A stretch of 64,000 bases of DNA from Clusia tigrina (GCA_920105625.2 OV050031.1:227154194-227218193); one strand, 5' to 3'; shown: positions 24,501 through 39,500, counted from the first letter of the stretch. The notes: a model not told the origin generated them from the letters alone. Program-made: numbers and translations.

Positions 24501-27500
24501 TGTACCGCTAAGATTGCTGTATCGCTAAGATTCCTGTGTCTCTAAGATTCCTGTATCGCTAAGATTCGTGTATCGTTAAGATGCATGTACCGCTAAGATT
24601 GCTGTATCGCTAAGATGCCTGTATCGCTAAGATTGCTGTATCGCTAAGATGCATGTACCGCTAAGATTGCTGTATCGCTAAGATTCCTGTGCCTCTAAGA
24701 TGCCTGTATCGCTAAGATTCGTGTATCGTTAAGATGCATGTACCGCTAAGATTGCTGTATCGCTAAGATGCCTGTATCGCTAAGATTGCTGTATCGCTAA
24801 GATGCATGTACCGCTAAGATTGCTGTATCGCTAAGATTCCTGTGCCTCTAAGATGCCTGTATCGCTAAGATTCGTGTATCGTTAAGATGCATGTACCGCT
24901 AAGATTGCTGTATCGCTAAGATTCCTGTGCCTCTAAGATGCATGTACCGCTAAGATTGCTGTATCGCTAAGATTCCTGTGCCTCTAAGATGCCTGTATCG
25001 CTAAGATTCGTGTATCGTTAAGATGCATGTACCGCTAAGATTGCTGTATCGCTAAGATTCCTGTGTCTCTAAGATTCCTGTATCGCTAAGATTCGTGTAT
25101 CGTTAAGATTCCTGTGTCTCTAAGATTCCTGTATCGCTAAGATTCGTGTATCGTTAAGATGCATGTACCGCTAAGATTCCTGTATCGCTAAGATTCCTGT
25201 GTCGCTAAGATTCCTGTATCGCTAAGATTCCTGTGTCGCTAAGATGCCTGTATCGCTAAGATTCCTGTGTCTCTAAGATGCCTGTATCACTCAGATTCCT
25301 GTGTCACTAAGATTCCTATATCGCTAAGATGCCTGCATCGCTAAGATGCCTGTATCGCTAAGATTCGTGTATCGTTAAGATGCATGTATCGCTAAGATTG
25401 CTGTATCGCTAAGATGCCTGTATCGCTAAGATTCGTGTATCGTTAAGATTCCTGTGTCACTAAGATTCCTGTGTCGCTAAGATTCCTGTATCACTCAGAT
25501 TCCTGTGTCACTAAGATTCCTGTATCGCTAAGATGCCTGTACCGCTAAGATTGCTGTATCGCTAAGATGCATGTACCGCTAAGATTGCTGTATCGCTAAG
25601 ATGCCTGTATCGCTAAGATTCGTGTATCGTTAAGATGCATGTACCGCTAAGATTGCTGTACCGCTAAGATTCCTGTGTCTCTAAGATTCCTGTATCGCTA
25701 AGATTCGTGTATCGTTAAGATTCCTGTGTCTCTAAGATTCCTGTATCGCTAAGATTCGTGTATCGTTAAGATGCATGTACCGCTAAGATTCCTGTATCGC
25801 TAAGATTCCTGTGTCGCTAAGATTCCTGTATCGCTAAGATTCCTGTATCGCTCTACACCTCTTGGTTCCCTGTTAGGCCTCTTTAAATGAATACAAAGGA
25901 CCTAATAATCGTTTTTAGGACCTTTCAACTGTTCTCACTCCTTTTGCACTAGTGATGGGCAACCCATCTATTCCAGGGATACCATACCAAGTATACAGGG
26001 AGGAAGGCCCACGGCTCTTCTGCTTCGCAGCAAATTTGGGTCATGGTTCTTCACCTACAATCGATGCTGTGTTACCCCGTTCTGCCCAGCAGAGCCGCAA
26101 TTGGCGCGTTCATGCGTCATTTGACTCCGCCAGGAGCCGAACAGAGTTGAGCTTGCGCCGGTTTCGGCCCAGCCGGCCACAACAACAACTGTTTAACCGC
26201 TTCAAGTGAAGTCAATGACTATAAACTCGCCAAATCGCAGCAATTTCGCGTGCTCGCGCTCCGACACTGCTCGTAAATTAAAATATTCTTTCTGTGCTTT
26301 GAACTTTGAATTCATTACTTCTGTGAAGCATTTAAATTAAGTGCTGAGTGTGCGCGAAGTGCCTCAGTTTGCGGAGATTCAGTTTAGTAAATAAATCGTC
26401 GAAAAGTGAGCAAAAAAAAACGAAGAAGATTAAAAATGTAGAAACGTTGTTACCACGCACTCGCAAATTTGAAGAGGCTTTTCGCAAAATTGTTCCAGTA
26501 AAGACGCGCTCAGTCTTTGGTCTGAGTGCGTTGGCAGGCGCTGCTGCCGATATCACTCATCCCGGCGGCTTAATCGGAACTGATGTGGTGGTGGGAAAAT
26601 CTTCGCTGGCGCTGCAATGATGTGGCAAATCAGGCGCGCCATCTTGCCTCATGTCACAGTCTGGTGTGCAAACACAAAAGCCCCGCATTGTTCGGACCGT
26701 CCTGCCAGTGGAGCTGTTGCTGGGCTGCTGGGTTGCTGGGCTGCAGCAAATTCATTTGTATCAATTTCATTTGAATGGCGGATGGTTCAGGTTCAAGCAG
26801 CAAGTAGCAAGCGCTGTGCTCCTTCACGCCTGCTGCATTTGCTGCATGGCTGCTGTGCTGGCTGTGCTTGCTGGGCTGTGTTCATTGAACCTTTGTCCGG
26901 AGCCTAAGAATGCGGCACATTTGCGACACATTTTCTCAGCTCCATCTGCAGATACTGATACTGCCGCGGATTGAGATTCGTATTCGGATTCGTATTCGGA
27001 TTCAGATGCCACCATCGCCGGCTGCTGTTGGCATTGGCAGATGAAGTTGGTTAATTAAGTTTTGCTGTGTGTGATGTTTTCATTTCTCTGCTTTTCACAA
27101 TGGAAACCGCTACACATGCCTCGCTCGGCGCTTCCCGTACGCTTCAGCGGGCAGGCGGCACAATTTGCTTCATTGATCAATTTCCTAGCGCTGGTTGCAG
27201 CCGCACTTGAGCGGAGTTTGAGCGTTATGAGCATCTAATGCCGCACTAAATTATTCATTAGCGACACACATGCACACACACGCGCTCTCGCCGTGCTTGC
27301 ATTAATTTTATGTGGTGGCTGCTGATGCTGCTGCTCCTACTACCGCTATAAATTCCACCTGAGTTCACTTCCAATTGCCCAGAAGCCATTCATACACTCA
27401 CTCACTCACTCACTCACTCAGCGACCCACCCCGGCCCGTTCGCGCTTCTGCCTGCTTACCGCTCGGTGGCTGCTGCACTCCGCCGCTGCTATCTGCCTCA

Positions 27501-30500
27501 CATGTTTGACTTATGTTATTCAAATTAATTGAATTGGTTCTGCGCGCCTCGGAAGACGTTTTGGGGGCCAAAATATGTAAATTTGTGTTTCCATATCACG
27601 GCACAGCGAAAATAATGTTGCGCGCCTAATTAAATCGATAGCGAGCGGAATACGTTGCGGCCTCAGCGCCGACTCAAGTGCGGCAATTTGGATGCCTGCA
27701 CGACGCACGGAGCACGGAGCAGGGAGGATCGGGTCGCGTCTGCATATGTGTGGTACATGTGTATGACGAGCAAGACAAGGTCGACGAACCTCTTGAAAGC
27801 GAAGCTCGTCTCAGAACAGCATCACTCAGCACCGGCGGCTTGAAAGGAGTCCGGCGTCTTCTGCTGGGTCTTAACCGCTTGCTCTGTGCAATTGGCCACT
27901 TTGCAGGCAGCTACGCACAAAAAGCATTCGGCGAAAGGAGCGCAAGATCGCATGTGGCATCGCTGCAATGCTGCACCATGTGCCGCCATAAAACATCCAC
28001 GAAAACATGAAAAATTTCTCGTAAAAATCGAAAAAGTGCGCCACAAAGTAAAGCGTCCAAATATTGTGACCAGTCCCAGTCGCAGTCGCAGCAGCCGCGC
28101 GCGCTCCCGTTCCCACTCGCTTTGAAGGTTCTTTTCAATTCACTTTCTGTGCGGTGCTGTTCTGCATCCATGACTGTGATGGCTGTGGCTGTGACTTTGG
28201 CTGCGGTTTCGGCAGTGGCTGCAGCAGTGCGTACGTGCAACAAATTTTGATGAGACATTGAAACCTTTTTGCGTCCTCCTAACCACAGAGGTGTCGCCGT
28301 TGCCTGCTATCAGCCACGTTAGCCGGGTGCGTGTGCGTGTGCGTATCATTCTTAGTCTTTGCTTTTGTTTTTGTTGTTGTCTTGGTTTTTTGCCTCTTAA
28401 TGCGCGGTAAATGAGGTTTTTAACCTCTCCGTCTGTGTTGGACGCTGACGCTCTGACTGACTCAGGCTGGGATGCAGGCTCATGCTTATTTCGGCGTTGA
28501 CGGCGCCTAATGCCCCAGTCAGTTTGATTAAAGAGAAACCATATAAAATTTAATTGAAGTACTCTCCTGACTACTCGTCGCTCCGAGATTCATGGTAGTC
28601 CATAAAATTGTTGAAGGCAACGCAAATCAGTTGGACACTCCTGGGCCGAATGGTGTGCTCGTAAAGCGAGTGAAAGGCAGCTCAGTGCAAAGATTCTTAG
28701 CAGGCGGTGGAAGCTGTACAATTGGTAAGGCACAGGGAGCAGGCCGAGGGCGGGATCCTCATGTGATGCAATCTAAGCACAGGTCGCGCCGAAGAGCTAA
28801 AAAGCCAATTGCTTTTACTTCTCTACTTTGAGTATGCAGTTGAATATAAGGGGCTTGCAAGTAGGGCATAGAAGAGTAGAAGTGAGGTCATAAATGTTCA
28901 GAGTGAGCTCTTTGATTCATGTAGTCCGGCCTGGAGTTATGTAGTTACGTGACTGTTCTGTATTTGGATACATGAGGGAAGGGCCTTTTATGTTTCCTAG
29001 GCAGATATTTCGAAGATGTTTGAAGTTTGCGGTATTATGCTCAACTAATTTCAACATTCTTCTATGAACCGAGCACGAAAGATAACAAGAATGGATGCCA
29101 TTGTCTGTTGCATAGGACAGGGTAAGATGCATCTACCCTCCTACCTCGTCCAATGCCACCTACCCCGTCCTATGCATTCTACCCTGTCCGATACATCCTA
29201 CCTTGTCCCATACATCCTACCCTGTCCTATGCACCCTACCCTGTCTTATGCCTCCTACTCTATTCTATGCATCCAACCCTGTCCTATGCATCCTACCCTG
29301 TCTTATGCCTCCTACTCTGTTCTATGCATCCAACCCTGTCCTATGCATCCTACCCTGTCCTCTGCATTCTACCCTGTCCTATACATCCTCCCCTGTCCTA
29401 TGCATCCTACCCTGTCCAATGCATCCTCCCATGTCCTATGCCTCCTACTCTGTTCTATGCATCCTACCCTGTCCTATGTATCCTACCCTGTCCTATGCTT
29501 CATACCCTGTCCTATACATCCTACCCTGTCCAATGCATCCTATGCTTCATACCCTGTCTTATGCCTCCTATTCTGTTCTATGCATCCTATTCTGTTCTAT
29601 GCATCCTACTCTGTCCTATGCATCCTACCATGCCCTATGCATCCTACCATGTCCTATGACTCCTACCCTGTCCTATGCCTCCTACCCTGGCATATGCATC
29701 CTACCCTGTCCTATGCATTCTACCCTGTCCTATACATCCTCCCCTGTCCTATGCATCCTACCCTGTCCTATACATCCTCCCCTGTCCTATGCATCCTACC
29801 CTGTCCTATGGATCCTGCCCTGTAGGATTTCCAGGATTTCACTGAATAATTTTCGAGATCTTTCAGGGCTTTCGCTAATATTAGCCTTCTTATCATTACT
29901 GCTCTGCGTAGTCCAACCGTCATTTGGCAGCTTCTGCTTGACTGCCTCCAACTTCGTGGTGCCAGAAGGCCGTATCCATCCATCTATCCATCCGCTCATT
30001 GTAAACATTCAATTAGACATCACAACAATGGTTTTACAGTTATGTACTCGTACTTCCATGTACTCCGCGCAGTTCCTCCGTTGCAGGTGGCATCATTTCA
30101 AAGGAATTCGCTGCGAATAAATTCCAGCCAATTGCCAAGGAGGAAGGAAATTACGCCATAAATCAATGTCAGAGCGAACGGCGCTGTTGTTGTGGCAGCT
30201 GGGCAGCTGGGCAGCATAAATGGCAGCGCCTCTCCCATTGTTACCGTTACCGCTTGCGAATAATATTCGTCCGTCCAGCTGCTGAGCTACTGCGGGCGGG
30301 AAATTATTGAATACCCTAAATACAAGTAGTTCAAGTACTCGCGCCTCCTTCCCCGCCCATCATTGTATCACACACGAATGCGTAGAGATACGTCAATCAG
30401 CATGGTAAGGCGGCGGCTGGGTGGGCGTTGGTCGGTGGCTGGTGGCCGGTGGCCGATGCTGGCCGCATTCACATGCCCTCATAACGGATGTAAAAGACAT

Positions 30501-33500
30501 AAATTGTCTGTGTGTTTGTGTGTGTGCGTGTTGAGCAGGAGGCGCGCATAAAATATGCCTAAATACGCAAACGAACTGCCACAGAGCTCATGAATATTTG
30601 CCACAAACGGCAGATGGGGACTGAGCCATGCCACGTCGATCCGCGCTGGGCTGTTCAATAAAATAATTAGTTGGCGGGCGTGTAATTTATCTGGTAGCGC
30701 TTCCCTAATTATGTGCTGAAGCATGCTGTGCCCGCTGATGACGCTTAACGGCGAGTCAACTCGCCCGTAATTGGGCCGACGCCGGCTGCTCGTGCGGACG
30801 TTGTTACATAACGAGCCGCATTTATGGAAGTGAACTGGCGAAAACTTGGAAAAGATCTGTTTTTAAAACGAATTGCAATAAAAATGAAAAGCGTGAACAA
30901 CGCAGTCGGAGGAAGCGCGAAGGAATGGGGAGACGGCAGGAGGTGGAAAACATCAGCGAAGTGATTTCTTGGAATAAGTGCTTTGGCAAATAGAAAATTT
31001 GCTAAAACGAAACTCACAAAGTGACCTCATTGCCGCATGGAGCTGCAGCAGCGGAGATGATGAACGCACACACACACACACACACACAATCATGTTTTGT
31101 TTGCGGAAAATCAGGCCAAGCGGCAGCGACTGGCAGCACGTGTTGTGGACGGGAGCTGCACTGCTGCTACTTAACCTGCGTCGAGATGTCGGTGCGAAAA
31201 TGCAGCTCCACTGCTAATTATCGCGTATTCCCGTTGTGCCAGAGCACACAAAGGCACGGGCTCGCAGCTCAAGATGCCCAACACTTGAGGAGGCCACGGC
31301 AGCTGCGGCCTCGTGTGTGCTTAATCGTTGCAGCGAGCGGGCAACGATTTCATGCCTCACGCTGGCCTAAGTGCCCGGCTGATGGCGAACCCTACGCAGC
31401 TATGCGCAACATTGGCAGGCAATCGACTGCAGGGCGAAGAGGGCAGCGGGGACAATTTCACCAGTTCTCGCTTTCTGTTGGGCAAATCTGGAAAATTGCA
31501 CAATTGTCTCTAATCACTGAAGTGGCGGCACATCAACAGCCCCGATTAACATTGTTGAGGTGAGCTCTGAGCAGCCATGCCCCCTTGTTGAGATGAAATG
31601 AATCGGATTCTATCTACGCATTGCAGTGCATCCCACTGGGAACATGGTTGATCCTCCCAGTCGAATATCTGATATGAAATCTGTGTGAATCCCTCTCAGG
31701 GCAGGCTGGCTCCAGGAGACTGGAAGTGTCAGTTAGGAAGACGACTGACTTTGAATATAGAAATTGGACTTTTGGACCTCGAAATTTTCTTATCAATAGG
31801 CTCAGAATTAAAGAGATGGGCATGGTCTCCGAATTCTTATTTCGAAATCTTGTGTTTTTTCAACTCGAAGGGCTTCGTTGCCAGACTGCAATCCATCAAA
31901 GCCTTGCATTCATTATGTCCTGTGGGTTATTAAGAATTATCCTGGTTGCGAGCTTTATGATTCTCCTCATAGGTTTACATGCTTGTAACAAGTGGAACAG
32001 AAGTTCTTAAGTTGTTTGTCTAATCATGGAATATCTGTAAGTTTCCTCAAGTGAGGCATGAACCATATTTTCCTCATCCTGTTCGCATGTTTCACATAAA
32101 ATTTCCACTTGCGATGATTTGAATTTTAAAAAATTCTTTCTTTGGACAAAAATGAAAATATTCTTTTGTTTTTTCATAATTTTTATAACAATTCTTAATT
32201 TGAAATACCTGTTTCCTGGGAGAGTATAACTTGAAATTCTACGAAAGGAAACTACTGCCTAAACAGCCGGTAGATGCCTTTCGCCTGGAAGCGACAGTGT
32301 CCCGTCTGTTAAAAACACTTGCAAAGTATATGAGAAGGATCCTTTTATTTCGTTCTGATACTGTCTTTCGGATTGGGGATTGCAGAGTAAAGCCTTCTCT
32401 TTCTATGACCAATCTAAGCCTGCGTTTTCCCGCTGGGATGGCATGCCGCTTCAACCGCCGAATGAGTCCTTATAATGCGACGTGTGTTTAATGTGTGTTT
32501 AGGCTGTGCGCGTGTGTGTGTTTGGTTTGTTCTTCAATTAAGTTTAATTAATTTTGAAATTGATAAGTGCGAATGAGCGTTTGACAGGACGGATGCTGCT
32601 GGCGGGCTTCTATCCCCATTCTAGCTGCGTGCTGCATGCGTGCACTCACTGCATTGCTCCCAGCAGCGTAGGCACTCGAGCAAACAGACATACAGCATAA
32701 TCAATTGTTTAGCTTTAATGTGCATAAATACACAAATGTGCACACACACACAGTCACACCCTCACACACACACACACACACACACACATGCATAAGGAGG
32801 CCTCTACACATATGCAAATGCAATTAAAATTTTAACAATGCAAACATTCACTTCCGTCATCATGCTCAAAACTAATTGTAAGCGATGCGCTGCTGCGATT
32901 TGCAGCGCTATAACGAAACGCTGAAAAATTGCGAATGGGGCTCCAGCACTGCCGCCCTGACAACTGGAAAAACTTCGTCTCTGTTTGCTGGCAGCGCGCC
33001 ACACAAAGGTAGCAGCCACAAGAACAGCGGCAGGAGCCGCAGCGGCTTCTAATGAGGAAGCTCACTCATAATTCTGAGTCGGTTGGTGGGCCAGCGTGCT
33101 TGTTCTTTCAGACAAGTTAGCGCTGCGTGTCCGTCTCTCGCGTGGTTTTGACAAACGAGCGCACGGAGCGGAAGGCGTGCAGGAGCTGCAGTGGCTGCGG
33201 GAGATGCAGGTGCGGCAACCCGGCTTCATGGCTGCGCCTAATGACGTTTATTATATTAGAGCGTGTGCGTTTAATTTAAGGGAAAGTGTTGCGAGCTCCG
33301 TCGTACCCACCCACCGACTGCGCGCTCTACTACTCTGCTCTGGGCCTTGGTATTGGCGTTGTGTGCGTTCCTTCCTCGGCGTAATTTATTTCATTTCCTT
33401 TGCAAGTCTTTTTGTTGCTTTTGATGTTGCAATTAAATGTAAACTTTGCCTGAATGGCTGGCAACCAAAAGGAAAGCAAGGGGAAAAATGGAATAGCAGC

Positions 33501-36500
33501 AATGTTTGCACACAATTTGCATGCAGAAATCCATGTCCACGTGATTAAGTGCTGGAAAATTTTCGCAGAATTGGAGCGCATCAGAATTTAATTTAATTTA
33601 ACACATTAACTCCCACATTCACGTTGGAGGAGGCTTTTCCTCGTTTTTAGGCCAAAGGGTCAAACGTAGAAGAGGTAGTTCGAAGGTTAGTTTGGTGTGG
33701 TGCAGTGACCTTTTATGCAATTCAACTATTTTTAGAATAGGACTCTCCTCTGACTGCATCTTTCCCAAGCTTTTGCCAACTTTTTGTAGAGGAGTTCCAA
33801 ACTAAATAAAGGATTTTCTTTAAGAAAAATGTGGTCTTACACCAACAATTGTGCCCTGGATGTACAATACGGTGGTGCGGCCGATCTTGACATACGGCTC
33901 CGTGGTAGCTCCGGGAAGCTCTCAGTAAGGGCTGCAATCTCACGAATCTACAAAGAATCCAGCGCACCTCGTGCATTGGAATTACAGGAGCCTGCCGCAC
34001 TTGTCCGGGGGTTGCTTTAGACGCGATTGTACACCTCCTCTCTATAGATCTTCATACTTATTGTATTTCCGCACAAAGTGCACTAAGACTCAGGGAATCC
34101 GGTAACTGGAGGGACACCCTGTCAAGGTAGCATTTTGTGAGAACTACCACCAGACATAGTATCCTCGAGAACCGACTTCTTTGTTCGCTATCTGGATTTT
34201 GCGGTGTGTGTTAACAGAGTTCTACCAAGTAGGAATGATTGGAAGAAGGGAAACATGCTCGTGAAAGGGGGTTCGCCTATTTTCACCGATGGTTCCAAGA
34301 TGGAATCTGGGGTGGGTGCGGGAATATTTTCAGAACCTTTCAATTGTCTGCTCTCCTTCAAATTGCCATCGACATGAAGTGTGTTTCAAGCAGAGGTATT
34401 TGCAATTTTGCTGGCGTGCAGGGTGTTGCAGAGGGGCTCAAGCTGACCAAAAGCATATTCATTTACTCCGACAGCTAGACGGCAATAAAGGCGCTAACGT
34501 CACCTTTTACCAGTTCTAAGTTGGTCGGCCTCAAGGAGGAATTTAAATCATTATCAGGAAATAGTATAATATCCCATGTCTGGGTTCCGGGACACAGGAA
34601 CATTGATGGCAACGAGAGGGCTGATGAGCTATCACGAAGAGGTTATCAAGTATTTCCTTTTATGGACGTGCGCGTCCCCCTCTAACTGTTGTTAAGGGAA
34701 ATTTTTATAATCAATTCCTCCGCAAGGCTCGCGAGAGGTGGAAACACTTTTTCAAAGGGAACTTTCTTTAGGCATTCTATTGTAGAAAAGTTCAATAGTT
34801 GACCATCATAAGAATTGTTAAGTGACCACCAGGCTGGAAGTGCGCTGTGATAAATGGCATTCAGGTGACTCCTACTGTCGCTAAAGAGATTGGAGTTGTG
34901 GAGGCAGTAACTTGGGCACAAAGTAATAGCACTCCATTTGCTGACCTTCCAGCTGGGTTCATGGACTTCCAACTGCCGACCGATATCCTATCCGCCTGCC
35001 CCCTCGAATAGTCATCTGACTCTGGAATTGGACATGCTATAATTTGCTGGAGTGCTTACGCAGCGGCATTCCTTTCATTTAAGAAAGAGCTTTAACGGAT
35101 TAGTCAAAGAAGCATTGATGGTATCTGCCCTGGAACAGCAAAATTTTATGTTCTTGCCTTTAATGTTGACTTCAATGCTGACGCAAGCAACGCAACTCTG
35201 GAGTAGCGGCAGCAGCACGAGACATGCCAACACTGGCGCGGTCAAGCAAGTCAAATGACTCTTTTGCATTCCATCACAAGCGCTTCATGTTTCATTGGCC
35301 AAAACATGCCACAAAAAGACACGATAATAAATTTATTTTTAACTAACCAAGAAAGAAAGAAAGCAAGCGGAGGCACACGGCGCACGAAGGAAGCCAGCCA
35401 CCAGTCACCAAATGCTGGTGGCGAGTGTGTGTGCTTTGATGGAGACGCACACTTTCACAGGCACAGGCGCAGGCACAGGCGCAGGCATATTCGCAGGCAC
35501 AGGCACACAGGCCACAGAGGATGACAGCAGCGGCACACACGCGAGTTCCTGAAATAGCAGATGCAGCCAGTATTCCGGCAGCTTTGACGCAATTGAATTG
35601 CGTACTGCATCTTTATAAATAGGCAAAAGGCACTACTCACTCATAATTTACGATCCGCACCCAGCGCACGGACTGCTGGGCCGTTGGGCTCTTGGCCGTG
35701 CATTGCAACATGAGAAACGCAACCAGCCAGCAAAGCCAGCAACAAAATCTAATTCTGCCCAGCTGAAGCGACCCCACCAGATCCGAAACAATGCAGCAAA
35801 CTGCATGGATGCGAGTGTATCGAGGCACTCATACAGGCGCACATGTGCACATCTGAAGTGAAAAGCATCTTCTTGAAACTGATTCCACTCCATTTGCGGC
35901 TGGCTGCTGGCTCACACTCCCATTCTCAGACTCGTTGCCGGTCCCCGCCACATTCGCATTTCCATTTCCATTGACTTTCGCATAACCGCCCGCCCAGCCG
36001 CCCAATAATAATAAGTGCTCAATGCAGTATTGCTCAATCGCGCAATGGTGGAGCGCAGCACGGCAAGGCACGGTGCACGGTGCGGCACGGTGCAGCATAA
36101 AACAAACAGCGTAAACAGACTGTCTCCGGGTTAATCAAGTGCCATGGGAAAGTGGTGCTTTTGTTTACGAGTATGCATGGGCCTCCAAGTCCTCCATTGG
36201 AGCGGTGGCGGTGGCGGTGACGGTGGTGGTTGGTGTTGCAAGAAGTGGTTGCTCCCTTTAAGTTGTTGAAATAAACAAAGCGCCGGCACTGCATTAACAG
36301 CAATCAGAAATTAAGAACTTCAAATTTGTAACACTTTTCGTTTTAAATGCTGCAGCTGCAAGTGTCCGTGAGTGTGTGTTGGGGAGTCTAGTAGGGGTGT
36401 GCGAGTTATTCGGGTATTCGAGTATTCGGTTACTCGGTTTTATTGCGGGTACTCGTTTTCAAGAACAAGCGAAGAAGCGCCTCTCAAAATGTTCGTTGAA

Positions 36501-39500
36501 TGGGAAGTAAATGTTCGATGAAAAAAACATCCCAGTGGGCGTTAAATTAAGACTGAGATAGGGGCGAGTACCCAGGCAGTTACAAACTACAGTAAATGCT
36601 CTCTTATTTGACCACTTATTTGACCAATTATTTGACCACTACTGACAATGGTCGAAGCTGTTCTAAAGCGATGTGATTTTTCCCTGTTTTGGCACCAACT
36701 CTTAACCACTTTTTAAATTTTGAATTTTCCAGACTATCCTGACTAGTTTCCCCCGGACATCAACATATTCAGTTGAAGATTTGATTGACACAAAACTTTT
36801 GTGGTTTTTATGTCTCTTCATAGATCAGTCCCGTGGGAATAATATATATAAACTCTTCTTAGATTTAATTAACCATTTTGGAGTGAATACCATTACTCAC
36901 TATTTGGATCACAGTGAATCGAGACAGTCATGCTTAGTCCCACTTAAGCTGACACTCGAGCTCACTTGTCCACTTGAGACAAGATTCATGACTCACTTCG
37001 ATATGTGGATGGCACTATCAATAGTTTCGAAGTATTCCCCAACCCCGCTTGACTCATTGCTCAAATAAAACTTGGCATTTGCCATACAAATTCTCTCTAA
37101 TCTCCGATTTGTATATCGGTTTGCTTCTTAATCATTGTCCTTAGTATGCCACTATCTCTACTGTGTGATCCCTATGATTTGTCTATATTATGTACTGTGT
37201 GATCCCTACGGTTTGTGTATATTATGTACTGTGTGATCCCTATCATTTAATGGATAGAATACCTTCAACGCTGTCTCAGTTTCCTGGAAAACTAGGACAC
37301 AATTTCAGCGATGCTGGAAGTGCAACACCGGTATTCGAATCCTATATTTGCTCCTTTGGGTACTAAATAAACAACACTAAGGTATTCGGTATTCCAATTT
37401 GGTAAGTGTTCCATATATGAACATCTCTATAAGAACATAGTTGGGTGTGTTTGCAAGGGTGTGTGTATGTGTGTGTGTGCTGCAGTATTGAAGTATTGCG
37501 ATGATTCGATTTCAGGTGGGCCTGTGAAGTGTGTGAAGCAATTTTTTAGACTTAATTGCGCGCATGAAACATTTATTTGACGCAACCTACTCCAGCGGCA
37601 GCCAGCATAAACAGCACAGACAGCACAGACATCACAGCCCTCACAGCTCCCACTTGCCGCATGGCCCGCTCTAATTCACGCAATTCCATTTCGAATTTAT
37701 TGTAGTTTCCTGCCGGTTTTCAGCGGATTTCCACACTCCAAGCGCCTGCAATTGAATTTCACAACTGACAAGCACTCGAGTGCGAGTGCGCCAGTGCGGA
37801 AGGAGTGGCAAGAGTGGCAAGAGTGGCAGGAGGACTTTCGCCTCTCGAACTGCCAAGACAAATCTTTGAAGGTTTTAATGATTTGCCAAAGCTGAAAGGA
37901 GGGTGCTTCATGCAAATCTTCAATCACAATCGCCTCGGCTGTGTTTCATCCACTCATTACCATTCGGACAATGCACAATGGGTTGCTCCATAGGACTTGG
38001 TGCTGCAGAGCTGCTTTAGAACATTTCCGCAAAAGGAAATTTCGTTGCCCAGCCTCTTTGGCTCCGACTCGCAGTGCTTAAGCAACTCAACTCCACTCAG
38101 CACACCGTACCTGGCCGCTTCGAGTGTGGCGGAACAGCCAGCAATAAATCAAGCTATTGTTCTAAAGATTGCGATCTCGCAGATTATTCCACTGGACGAG
38201 CGAATGCGTTGATATGAAGGTACGAACGTGGAGATATGGATCGGCGCAAGCACACGGCGAGGCCGTTTTGCACGAGTCGAAGTTGCAAAATTCCGCAATT
38301 GGGATTTTTTGTTTATTGAATCTCCTTCTGACATCATAAACTGCGGAATTCTTCAGCTTCGGTGGTTGGAGTGGCATATTCGAGTAGTAACGGTATTCAG
38401 TGCAAGCTTTGTGAGTCAGGCTGCACCAAAGAATGAATTTTGTTCGATGCAAATATCGGAAGCGCAGCAGAGCTATCGATTCTGACATTGATGATGAAGA
38501 GGTCAGCAACTTGCACCAAGTTTAGTGTTAGAGTGGAGAACAGAGATCTGCAAGTGGATTTGCGTGAATCATGTAATTGATACTTGTTGCTAAAATTAGG
38601 AAACATGACCTTTCTGAAGTTAGGAAGCAAATGCGACCACAAATAGTTCAATTGAAAACAGTTCGGAGAGGTTGACAGAAGGTCTCTTCAAGATGTCTGC
38701 ATTCGGGGCAAATTGTAAGAAGCGCTGATGCACAGCAGTCCAAGTAAATTGTGGTCACTCTGGAGGTCCAATGTAGCCCCTGTTACACAAGTAAAGCGAA
38801 GGGTGAAAAGTGCTCCTACATCCGTGAAAGATTCCTTACTTAAGAGGATGATGGTTGAAAAGTGCTTCCACATCCATGAAAGACTCCTTACTTGAGAGGA
38901 TGATGGCGTGTGGAAGCAATGCCACACGCCATCATTCGCTCGTGCATTCGGAAGCTATTCGTAAAAAATTGCAGTCTCAGGTTGCGATCAGTGCTCCCGA
39001 AATAATATTTATCAAATATTCGCAGCAAATGAGTGCCTCGCAGCGCATTTGGCAACGATTTCCTTCCTCTGGATTGGTTTTGCTTCTCGTATTGTTCGAC
39101 TCGAGCAAGTGCTCTGCGTACTTCAACGCAGCTATTTTGCAGTTGCTATTTTGAGGGCTGGTATTGAATTTCCTACGGAATGCGGAGCGTGAGAATCAGT
39201 TGCAAATTTCCTGCTTTATTTATGTTAGAGAGTATCCAAGGCGTCCACCAGTGGCCGCATGTCACAGGCCAAACGTGCTCGCCACTTTAAACAAAAATGT
39301 GCTTGCATGCATTATCGCGGACTTTCGCCTGTGAAGTCGCCTGCCACAGCTGCAGACCTATGCACGAGCTGGCTGTGCTCATTCCGACTCTGCTCTCTAA
39401 TCGGCGGCCGCAAATCCCATCGGCGCAGAGGCATGCAATTGAGGAATCGAATGTGCACACGCTGCGGTCGAGCACAATAGTCCTTTTGTGTGGCACCGAG

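Noticed and set aside
22490..25855. CRISPR-like array
   Set aside because: Units are contiguous 17-bp tandem repeats without unique spacers, in a eukaryotic intron.
26348..26620. 90-codon open frame with a Lys-rich segment
   Set aside because: No ATG at its start and no domain; splice partners not found. It could be an alternative leader exon, but no evidence.
29064..30120. ORFs of 253 and 305 codons rich in Pro, Cys, Leu and Tyr
   Set aside because: Translation of the 19-bp minisatellite in overlapping frames; flanks show no coding signal.
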